A DNA stretch of 6,421 bases from DASUTW01 sp035513995 (GTDB taxonomy: Bacteria; Actinomycetota; UBA4738; CALAEC01): contig DATKBL010000190.1 in NCBI GenBank assembly GCA_035513995.1, positions 1 through 6,421 on the forward strand. Direction: 5' to 3'. A model generated the notes under the pieces. That model worked only from the letters and a program-made list of their open reading frames with translations. It was not told where the DNA came from and made no database searches. This document shows positions 1-5,447 of this stretch, in pieces; position 1 is the first letter of the stretch, and each line of letters begins with the position of its first letter. Made by a program: the position numbers and the translations under genes.

Positions 1-1
1 C

Positions 2-616
2 TTCGTGCTCGCGCTGGTCCCGGCGATCGTCCTGCACGAGCTGAGTCATGGGCTGACCGCCGACCGATTCGGCGACCCCACCGCGCGCGCGGCGGGACGC
101 CTCACGCTCAACCCCATCAAGCACATCGACCCGTTCGGGACCGTGATCCTCCCCGGCCTGCTGCTCCTCCCGCACCTGTTCGGACCGGCGGGGACCCCGG
201 TGTTCGGCTACGCGAAGCCGATGCCCTTCAATCCGCAGAACCTCCGGGACCCGGAGCGTCAGACGATGTGGATCGCCGTGGCGGGGCCGCTCACGAACCT
301 CTTCCTCGCGCTCGTGGGAGCCCTCCTCTTCCGCCTCGTGGGCGCCGCCGGGGGCGAAGTGGCGCGGCTCCTCTTCATCTTCATCCTCGTGAACGTGATC
401 CTCGCGGTGTTCAACCTGCTTCCCCTGCCGCCGCTGGACGGCTCGAAGGTGCTGGCACGCTTCCTGCCGGCCCGGGCGCGCGAGGTCTACCAGTCGATGG
501 ATGCCTACGGCGTGCTGATCCTCCTCGTGATCTTCTTCATCTTCCCCGGGGCGATCTTCAGCTTCATCGAGCCGATCGTGAACGGGCTGATCGAGATCTT
601 CACCGGCCTAGGATGA
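2..616 (+). CDS. M50 / site-2-protease-family membrane zinc metallopeptidase (C-terminal part, 5' end outside window)
   Basis: Membrane-embedded zinc peptidase of the M50 (site-2 protease) family, YwhC-like subgroup. Counting from the GTG at position 5, the zinc motif HELSHG lies at residues 11-16, with E12 the presumed catalytic base and H11/H15 zinc ligands. It is followed by the family's typical GDPTARAAGRLTLNP stretch (24-37). The third ligand, D145, is in NLLPLPPLDGSK (138-148). Hydrophobic segments at about 1-10, 46-58, 88-112, 120-140 and 168-190 fit a multi-pass membrane protein. The frame is open to the left edge, so the GTG at 5 is probably internal and the true start lies upstream. 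The reading ends at TGA 614-616. Substrates of this subgroup are mostly unknown, and nothing here identifies one. It ends 40 bp before scpA and is probably a separate transcription unit or a weak read-through partner. Family call is confident; the physiological role is not known. Confidence 0.9.
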   Translation, partial: FVLALVPAIVLHELSHGLTADRFGDPTARAAGRLTLNPIKHIDPFGTVILPGLLLLPHLFGPAGTPVFGYAKPMPFNPQNLRDPERQTMWIAVAGPLTNLFLALVGALLFRLVGAAGGEVARLLFIFILVNVILAVFNLLPLPPLDGSKVLARFLPARAREVYQSMDAYGVLILLVIFFIFPGAIFSFIEPIVNGLIEIFTGLG

Positions 617-645
617 TTGAGCGGCCCCGCGGCCGCGGCTACGAT
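617..645 (+). promoter_or_regulatory. Candidate sigma-70-type promoter for the scpA operon
   Basis: TTGAGC at 617-622 matches the -35 consensus TTGACA at 4 of 6 bases. TACGAT at 640-645 matches the -10 consensus TATAAT at 4 of 6 and fits the actinobacterial TANNNT form. The spacer is exactly 17 bp (623-639). It begins immediately after the M50 stop codon, in the only sizeable noncoding gap. A transcription start about 7 bases past the -10 would fall near 652, leaving a 5' leader of only about 5 bases before the scpA ATG at 657. That fits the absence of a Shine-Dalgarno sequence there. This is inferred from pattern and position only; matches this good do occur by chance. Confidence 0.45.
621..636 (+). 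other. GC-only inverted repeat / hairpin between the M50 gene and scpA
   Basis: GCGGCC (621-626), CCGC loop (627-630) and GGCCGC (631-636) form a perfect 6-bp stem with a 4-base loop. An overlapping 12-base perfect palindrome, CCGCGGCCGCGG, occupies 627-638. Both lie in the spacer of the candidate promoter. No T-tract follows, so it is not a standard Rho-independent terminator. It could be a weak termination or pausing element for the M50 transcript, a binding site for a dimeric regulator, or a chance palindrome in very GC-rich DNA. Confidence 0.4.
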
Positions 646-656
646 GGCCCAGATCT

Positions 657-1415
657 ATGAGCGCCATGGAGGAGGACCGCGCGCTCGCCCGGGTGGGCGA
701 GTTCCCGATCGAGCTCCCCGTCTTCACGGGGCCCTTCCGCGTCCTCGCCGAGCTGCTCCTCGACCGGAAGGTCGACGTCTGCGACGTCTCGATCTCGAGG
801 GTCGTGGAGGAGTTCGTGGGGCGCGCCGACGAGGCCGAGGGCTGGTCGCTCGAGGAGGCGACGTGGTTCCTGGCCATAGCCGCGGTGCTGCTCGAGCTGA
901 AGGTGGGCCGACTGCTGCCCAAGCGCGAACGGCCGCTCGACGAGGAGGATCTCATCGGGGGCTCTCCCGACCTGGCCTACGCGCGGCGCCTCGAGCTCGC
1001 GGCGTTCCGGAGGGTGGTGATCGACCTCGGTCGGCGCATCGAGGAGGCGGCCCGGCACGTCGGCCGCGAGGCGGGGCCTCCCGAGGAGTTCGCGCACCTG
1101 TACCCCGACATCCTCGAGGGCGTGGAGCCCTCGGAGCTGGCGGAGACGATGGCCGCGCTCTTGCGCCCTCCGCCCACGGTCGACCTCTCGCACGTGACCC
1201 CGATCCGCCTGACCGTGGAGGACGGGGTGGAGGCGGTCGTCGGCCACCTCACCGGGCGGAGCGGCGCGCGGTTCCGCGAGCTCGTGGCCGACTGTCGCGA
1301 CCGCATCGACGTCGTGGTTCGATTCCTCGCCCTGCTGGAGCTGTACCGTGACGGGCGCGTGCGGCTGCGCCAGGCCGAGACGTTCGGTGACATCGAGGTG
1401 AGCTGGGAGGGCTGA
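657..1415 (+). CDS. scpA: Segregation and condensation protein A (ScpA, kleisin subunit of SMC-ScpAB)
   Basis: The kleisin that bridges the two SMC heads in the bacterial SMC-ScpAB condensin, acting on the nucleoid in chromosome compaction and segregation. The 252-aa product is normal in length. The N-terminal SMC-neck-binding region carries the family signature FTGPFRVL (23-30), followed by LLLDRKVDVCDVSIS (33-47). The conserved helix LAIAAVLLELKVGRLLP (72-88) follows. The C-terminal winged-helix domain (about 180-252) contains VVRFLALLELYRDGRVRL (220-237) and ETFGDIEV, as in other ScpA proteins. In this frame a stop at 618-620 means no start lies upstream of ATG 657. ATG 666 and GTG 693 are in-frame alternatives. 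ATG 657 lacks a Shine-Dalgarno sequence and may be read from a near-leaderless mRNA. Its stop overlaps the scpB start by one base (TGATG), so production of the two partners is probably coupled. Confidence 0.95.
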   Translation: MSAMEEDRALARVGEFPIELPVFTGPFRVLAELLLDRKVDVCDVSISRVVEEFVGRADEAEGWSLEEATWFLAIAAVLLELKVGRLLPKRERPLDEEDLIGGSPDLAYARRLELAAFRRVVIDLGRRIEEAARHVGREAGPPEEFAHLYPDILEGVEPSELAETMAALLRPPPTVDLSHVTPIRLTVEDGVEAVVGHLTGRSGARFRELVADCRDRIDVVVRFLALLELYRDGRVRLRQAETFGDIEVSWEG

Positions 1416-1993
1416 TGAGCGAGATCGCTCCGCGCTTGCGGGACCTCGAGGCGGTCCTGTTCGTGTCCGACGAGCCGCTGACCGCGGCGGCGCTCGGACA
1501 GGCTCTCGACCTGCCCCGCCCCGAGGTCGAGGGGCTTCTGGCGAGCCTGGCCGCATCCCTCGAGGATCGCGGCTCGGGGATCGTCCTTCGGAACGTGGCC
1601 GGCGGGTGGCGCCTCTTCACCAGCGGCGACGCGCTCCCCGTGGTCGAGCGGTTCGTCCGCTCCTCGCGACACACGCGGTTCACGAAGGCATCGCTGGAGA
1701 CGCTGGCGATCGTCGCCTACAAGCAGCCGGTGACCCGCCACCAGGTCTCCGCGATCCGCGGCGTCGACTCCGACGGCGTGCTCCGCGCCCTCACCGACCG
1801 TGGCCTCGTCGTTGAGGTTGGGCGCGAGGACACTCCCGGACGCCCGGTCCTGTACGGGACGACCCCGGAGTTCCTGGAGCGTCTGGGGCTGACCTCGGTG
1901 AGCGACCTGCCCCCGCTGGCGCCGCTGCTCGGCGAGGCCGAGGAGGAGGAGGATGACGGCGCGGCCCCGGGAGCGGACGACCCCGCAGCCTGA
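1415..1993 (+). CDS. scpB: Segregation and condensation protein B (ScpB)
   Basis: Dimeric winged-helix partner of ScpA in the SMC-ScpAB complex; it binds the central part of the kleisin and modulates SMC ATPase activity and ring state. The product is 192 aa. The first winged-helix domain covers about 6-75. The second, about 88-155, holds the family hallmark KASLETLAIVAYKQPVTRHQ (91-110), then IRGVDSDGVLRAL (114-126) and GRPVLYGTT (142-150). The C-terminus (174-192) is a variable acidic tail. A Shine-Dalgarno GGGAGG at 1405-1410 lies 4 bases before the ATG, and the start overlaps the scpA stop by one base. The last 41 bases overlap the next gene. The identification is secure. Confidence 0.96.
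   Translation: MSEIAPRLRDLEAVLFVSDEPLTAAALGQALDLPRPEVEGLLASLAASLEDRGSGIVLRNVAGGWRLFTSGDALPVVERFVRSSRHTRFTKASLETLAIVAYKQPVTRHQVSAIRGVDSDGVLRALTDRGLVVEVGREDTPGRPVLYGTTPEFLERLGLTSVSDLPPLAPLLGEAEEEEDDGAAPGADDPAA
1941..1952 (+). promoter_or_regulatory. Extended Shine-Dalgarno of the rluB-type gene, embedded in the scpB acidic tail
   Basis: AGGAGGAGGAGG directly precedes the ATG at 1953 and gives several overlapping Shine-Dalgarno registers (for example AGGAGG at 1941-1946, 6 bases from the start). The same bases encode the glutamate run of ScpB around residues 176-179. This strong site supports choosing ATG 1953 even though it makes the two genes overlap by 41 bases. Confidence 0.75.
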
Positions 1994-2708
1994 GCCCGAG
2001 CGGCTCCAGAAGGTGCTCGCGCGGGCCGGGATCGGCTCGCGGCGCGCGTCGGAGGCCCTGATCGAGGAGGGGCGGGTCACCGTGAACGGCACGGTGGCCA
2101 CGCTCGGCGACCGCGTGGACCCCTCGCGCGACGTCGTCGAGGTGGACGGGGGGCGGGTGCCGCTCGACCCCGAGGCCCGCTACTACGCGCTCCACAAGCC
2201 GGCCGGCGTGGTGACCACGGCCAAAGATCCCCAGGGGCGACCCACGGTCGCGGAGCTCTACCCGGAGGGGCCCCGCGTCTTCCCCGTCGGCCGGCTCGAT
2301 CGCGAGACCGAGGGCCTGCTGCTGCTGACGAACGACGGGGAGCTGGCGAACCGCCTGACCCATCCGCGCTACGGCGTCGAGAAGGAGTACCTGGCGGAGG
2401 TCGAGGGCGACCCCGGCCCCGACGCGATCCGCCGCCTCATGCGGGGCGTCAAGCTCGACGACGGCGTGGCCACGGCGGCGTCGGCGAGCCGCGTGGCCGG
2501 GAGCAAGGGCCGGACCGCAGTGCGGCTCGTGATGACCGAGGGGCGGAAGCGGGAGGTGCGGAGGATGCTGGCGAGCGTGGGCCTCCCGGTCCGCAGGCTC
2601 GTGCGGACCCGCATCGGGCCGATCCGTCTCGGGGACCTTCGGCCCGGGGAGACGCGCGCGCTCGATGCCGCCGAGGTCGCGGAGCTCTACCGATCGAGCG
2701 GCGCATGA
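1953..2708 (+). CDS. rluB: rRNA pseudouridine synthase, RsuA/RluB family (RluB-like, 23S rRNA)
   Basis: Isomerises a specific uridine to pseudouridine in rRNA; the RluB members act on 23S rRNA near the peptidyl-transferase centre (family knowledge). The 251-aa product has an N-terminal S4 RNA-binding domain (about 16-65, starting ERLQKVLARAGIGSRRASE), then a catalytic domain. The catalytic aspartate is D116 in the signature GRLDRETEGLLLLTNDGE (113-130). The following LANRLTHPRYGVEKEYLAEV (131-150) and the late motif EGRKREVRRML (196-206) are typical of the family. The gene follows scpB as in many actinobacteria and firmicutes, and its stop overlaps the next start (ATGA). The substrate uridine cannot be read from sequence; RluB rather than RsuA/RluE/RluF is chosen from motif similarity and gene context. 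Confidence 0.9.
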   Translation: MTARPRERTTPQPEPERLQKVLARAGIGSRRASEALIEEGRVTVNGTVATLGDRVDPSRDVVEVDGGRVPLDPEARYYALHKPAGVVTTAKDPQGRPTVAELYPEGPRVFPVGRLDRETEGLLLLTNDGELANRLTHPRYGVEKEYLAEVEGDPGPDAIRRLMRGVKLDDGVATAASASRVAGSKGRTAVRLVMTEGRKREVRRMLASVGLPVRRLVRTRIGPIRLGDLRPGETRALDAAEVAELYRSSGA

Positions 2709-3067
2709 TGCGGGTCCGGGGCATCCGCGGGGCCGTGACGGTCGACGCGGACACCGAGGAGGCGGTGCTGGCGGCCACGTCCAGCCTCCTGCGGGAGATG
2801 CTGGAGCGCAACGAGGTCGATCCCGAGGACGTCGTCAGCATCGTGTTCACGGCGACGGGAGACCTGCGGTCGGCGTTCCCAGCCGCGGCGGCGCGGGCGA
2901 TCGGGCTCGATCGGGTCCCCGTGCTGTCGGCCCGGGAGCTCGACGTGGAGGGGGCGCTCCCCATGGCGGTCCGGGTCCTGCTCCATGCCTACACGGAACG
3001 GTCGCAGGGCGACGTGGCGCACGTGTACCTCGGGGACGCGGCGGCGCTGCGAGAGGACCTGGCGTGA
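2705..3067 (+). CDS. aroH: Chorismate mutase, monofunctional AroH type
   Basis: Catalyses the Claisen rearrangement of chorismate to prephenate, the branch point to tyrosine and phenylalanine. The 120-aa product is the small, trimeric AroH fold, not the all-helical AroQ type. It opens with MMRVRGIRGAVTV, close to the Bacillus subtilis enzyme. The active-site residues of the B. subtilis enzyme appear as R8 (Bacillus R7), F58, E78, R90 and Y108 (in HVYLGDA). The residue at Bacillus C75 is serine (S75). The conserved ATGDLRSAFPA segment is at 50-60. ATG 2705 overlaps the preceding stop by 4 bases; ATG 2708 directly behind it is an equally possible start. Only a weak Shine-Dalgarno (GAGCGG, 2696-2701) is present, so translation is probably coupled. 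It feeds the adjacent tyrA product. Confidence 0.93.
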   Translation: MMRVRGIRGAVTVDADTEEAVLAATSSLLREMLERNEVDPEDVVSIVFTATGDLRSAFPAAAARAIGLDRVPVLSARELDVEGALPMAVRVLLHAYTERSQGDVAHVYLGDAAALREDLA

Positions 3068-4131
3068 AGGTGGCCATCCTCGGCACGGGCCTGATCGGCG
3101 CGTCGATCGGCCTGGCCGCCCGGCGGTGGCTCGACGCGCAGGTCGCGGGCCACGACCCCGACCCCGGGGCGCTGGAGGCAGCGACCCGCAGGGGAGCCGT
3201 CGAGCCGATGTCGAGCCTCGAGGAGGCGGCCGCGGCGGCCGATCTCGCCTTCGTCTGCGCGCCGGTCGCCGCGATCCCCGAGGTGGCGGCCGCGGCGCTC
3301 GACGCCGGGGCCCGCGTCGTGACCGACACCGGCAGCGTTAAGCGCGAGGTAGTCTCCCTCGTGGAGGGGGGCGGCGGCGCCGGCCGGTTCGTCGGCGGCC
3401 ACCCGATGACCGGCTCGGAGCGGTCGGGGCCCGCCGGCGCCGCCGCCGGCCTGATCGACGGCGCCGCCTGGGCCCTCACCCCGACCGGGCGGACCGACCC
3501 GCAGGCCGCCGTCGCCGTGGAGGAGGCCGTCCGCCGCATGGGGGCGGTGCCGGTCCGGCTCTCGCCCGAGCGCCACGACCGCCTCGTCGGCCTCGTGAGC
3601 CACCTCCCGCAGATGGCCTCGACGGCGCTCATGGCCACCGCGGCCTCCTCGACCGACGAGGCCGCGATGCTCCTGGCCGCCGGCGGGTTCCGGGACCTGA
3701 CCCGGCTCGCGGCCAGCAGCCCCGAGCTCTGGGTGGAGATTCTGCTCGCGAACCGGGACGCGGTGCGTGAGGCGATCGAGGCCTACCGGGAGCGCCTCCG
3801 CCTGCTTGGTGCGATGGTCGAGGCGGGGGACGCGAAGAGCCTCTCCCGCGCTTTCCTCGAGGCCAAGGAGGCGCGGCTGGGGCTGGCCGCCCGGCCCCAG
3901 GCTCGGCTGGGTGTGGCCATCCTCGCCGTCCCGATCCCGGACCGCCCGGGCGCCCTGGCCGAGATCACCGCCGCGCTCGCCGACCGCCGCGTGAACATCG
4001 AGGACCTCGAGATCGTCCACAGCGCGGAGGGCTCCCGGGGGACCGCGCACGTCACGGTGGGGGAGGGCGAGGCCGAGGCAGCGATCGCCGCGCTGGCCGA
4101 GGCGGGCCACGAGGCCGCCCAGCTCACCTGA
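3064..4131 (+). CDS. tyrA: Prephenate dehydrogenase with C-terminal ACT domain
   Basis: Oxidative decarboxylation of prephenate to 4-hydroxyphenylpyruvate with NAD(P)+, the committed step to tyrosine. The 355-aa product begins with a Rossmann fold: VAILGTGLIGASIG (3-16). D31 at the end of the second strand favours NAD+ over NADP+ by general Rossmann rules. Active-site residues expected from the TyrA family are S91 (TDTGSVK), H113 (GGHPMTGSE), H180 (SHLPQ) and R231 (LLANRDAV). An ACT domain runs from about 284 to 355 (VAILAVPIPDRPGALAEI, then VNIEDLEIV) and probably senses tyrosine or another amino acid. The start is GTG 3064, overlapping the aroH stop (GTGA), with GAGAGGA at 3051-3057 as Shine-Dalgarno. 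The frame is open further upstream to about 2665, but that part is a shadow of aroH. Arogenate use cannot be excluded from sequence. Confidence 0.93.
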   Translation: MKVAILGTGLIGASIGLAARRWLDAQVAGHDPDPGALEAATRRGAVEPMSSLEEAAAAADLAFVCAPVAAIPEVAAAALDAGARVVTDTGSVKREVVSLVEGGGGAGRFVGGHPMTGSERSGPAGAAAGLIDGAAWALTPTGRTDPQAAVAVEEAVRRMGAVPVRLSPERHDRLVGLVSHLPQMASTALMATAASSTDEAAMLLAAGGFRDLTRLAASSPELWVEILLANRDAVREAIEAYRERLRLLGAMVEAGDAKSLSRAFLEAKEARLGLAARPQARLGVAILAVPIPDRPGALAEITAALADRRVNIEDLEIVHSAEGSRGTAHVTVGEGEAEAAIAALAEAGHEAAQLT

Positions 4132-5447
4132 TGCGCCTCCGCGTGCGCCCCTCGCCGCCTCTCCGTGGGAGCGTCTCGGTGCCCGGCGACAAGTCGATCG
4201 CGCATCGATGGCTGCTGCTCGCCGCGACCGGCGACGGCGACTCCGAGATCGCCGACCTGCCGCTGGCCGACGACGTTCGCTCCACCGCGGCGTGCGTCCT
4301 TCGGCTGACCCCCGCCCAGCCCGGCCTCGAGGCGTGGCTCCGGGGAGGGGACGGGGCGGTTCGGATCGCGGGTCGAGGATGGGGCGGCCTGGCCGCGCCG
4401 GCCTGGCCGCTCGACTGCGGGAACTCCGGGACGACGCTGCGCCTGCTCGCCGGCGCGCTGGCGGGCCGCCCCTTCGCGTGCGTCCTCGACGGCGACGAGA
4501 GCCTCGCCGCTCGTCCGATGGAACGCGTGGCCGAGCCCCTGCGTCTCATGGGGGCCGAGGTCCACACCGAGGACGGGCGCCCGCCGCTCCAGGTGATCGG
4601 AGGCGGCCTCCGCGGGATCGAGTACCGGCCTCCGGTGCCCAGCGCGCAGGTGAAGGGGGCCGTCCTCTTGGCCGCCGTCCAGGCCGAGGGCGAGACCCTG
4701 ATCGACGAGTCCGCGTTCGGCACGGGCGTCGCTCCGACCCGCGACCACACCGAGCGGGTTCTGGCCGCCCTCGGAGCCCCGGTCGAGGCCGCCGACGGGC
4801 GCGTCTCGGCCCGCGCCTTCCAGCATCCGGGCTTCGGCGGCAGGATCCCCGGGGACCCCTCGGCGGCGGCCTTCCTGCTCGCGGGGGCCGCGATCCTCTC
4901 CGGCTCCGACGTGGAGGTGCGCGGCGTCGGCGTCAACCCGAGCCGACTCGCGTTCGCCTCGCTCGTGGGGGCGGCCGCGGGTCCCGTGGAAGAGGAGGTC
5001 CTGGGCGAGCCCGTCGGATCGCTCGCTCGCCGAGACGGAGAGCCCCGTTCGATCGAGGTCACCGACGCGCTCCTGCCGGCCGTCGTGGACGAGGTCCCGG
5101 CGCTGACCGCCGTCGCCGCCCACGCCGAGGGCGAGTCGAGGTTCCGGGGCGCCGCCGAGCTCCGCGTGAAGGAGTCAGACCGCCTCGAGGGCCTGGCGAT
5201 GGGGTTGCGTGGCCTCGGCGGCGAGGCAGAGATCCAGGGCGACGACCTCGTCGTGGGCGGAGGAGGTCTCGCCGGGGGCGAGGCCGACTCTCAGGCCGAC
5301 CACCGCCTGGCGATGGCGCTGGCCGTCGCCGCGTTGGGCGCCGAGCGGGAGAGCGTCATCCACGACGTCCAGTGGGCCGCCGTCTCGTTCCCCGGCTTCG
5401 TGGAGACGCTCCGCTCGCTGGGCGCCGACCTGGAGGTCGAGGAATGA
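4131..5447 (+). CDS. aroA: 3-phosphoshikimate 1-carboxyvinyltransferase (EPSP synthase)
   Basis: Transfers the enolpyruvyl group of PEP to shikimate-3-phosphate, the sixth step of the shikimate pathway and the penultimate step to chorismate. The 438-aa product is the usual length and has both halves of the inverse alpha/beta-barrel fold. Visible motifs are VPGDKSIAHR (17-26; K21, R26), LDCGNSGTTLRLL (94-106; G100 corresponds to E. coli G96), RPMER (128-132), PSAQVKGAVLLA (170-181), RDHTE (204-208), GDPSAAAFLLA (241-251), VVDEVPAL with catalytic D320, RVKESDR with E348 (345-351), and DHRLAMA (390-396). The overall pattern resembles the Bacillus enzyme more than E. coli AroA. The ATG overlaps the tyrA stop by one base (TGATG) and no Shine-Dalgarno lies at a useful distance, so translation probably depends on reinitiation after tyrA. 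It supplies the chorismate route used by the two preceding genes. Confidence 0.96.
   Translation: MRLRVRPSPPLRGSVSVPGDKSIAHRWLLLAATGDGDSEIADLPLADDVRSTAACVLRLTPAQPGLEAWLRGGDGAVRIAGRGWGGLAAPAWPLDCGNSGTTLRLLAGALAGRPFACVLDGDESLAARPMERVAEPLRLMGAEVHTEDGRPPLQVIGGGLRGIEYRPPVPSAQVKGAVLLAAVQAEGETLIDESAFGTGVAPTRDHTERVLAALGAPVEAADGRVSARAFQHPGFGGRIPGDPSAAAFLLAGAAILSGSDVEVRGVGVNPSRLAFASLVGAAAGPVEEEVLGEPVGSLARRDGEPRSIEVTDALLPAVVDEVPALTAVAAHAEGESRFRGAAELRVKESDRLEGLAMGLRGLGGEAEIQGDDLVVGGGGLAGGEADSQADHRLAMALAVAALGAERESVIHDVQWAAVSFPGFVETLRSLGADLEVEE

Noticed and set aside
621..638. Rho-independent terminator of the M50 gene
   Set aside because: The GC stem is present but no run of T follows; the next bases are GGCTACGATGG. 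It is kept only as an inverted repeat of unknown role.
617..1351. 244-codon plus-strand frame overlapping scpA
   Set aside because: Alternative frame of scpA, dominated by arginine, glycine and proline. The scpA frame carries all the kleisin motifs.
639..1556. 305-codon open frame on the minus strand opposite scpA/scpB
   Set aside because: Antisense to conserved genes with intact motifs; no family resemblance.
977..2101. 374-codon open frame on the minus strand opposite scpA, scpB and the start of rluB
   Set aside because: No recognisable domain and a composition typical of reverse-strand shadows in high-GC DNA.
2665..3063. Possible N-terminal extension of TyrA
   Set aside because: It is an out-of-frame reading of the end of rluB and of aroH. 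The Rossmann strand starts exactly at GTG 3064, which overlaps the aroH stop and has a GAGAGGA upstream.
3433..3452. GCCGGC inverted repeats in tyrA
   Set aside because: They encode an alanine/glycine-rich coding segment in a very GC-rich gene; no sign of a function beyond codon choice.
2989..4110. 373-codon open frame on the minus strand opposite tyrA
   Set aside because: Antisense to aroH/tyrA, low-complexity composition, and no motif or ribosome-binding context. Treated as a GC-driven shadow.
3783..5123. 446-codon open frame on the minus strand across tyrA and aroA
   Set aside because: It is antisense to two well-identified genes. Its translation is rich in R, G, A and P with no recognisable domain, and long minus-strand open frames are expected when third positions are almost all G or C.
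4208..5443. Possible long N-terminal extension of Cmk (open frame running back through aroA)
   Set aside because: The upstream part is an out-of-frame reading of aroA with low-complexity composition. The Cmk P-loop begins directly after ATG 5444, which has its own GGAGG.
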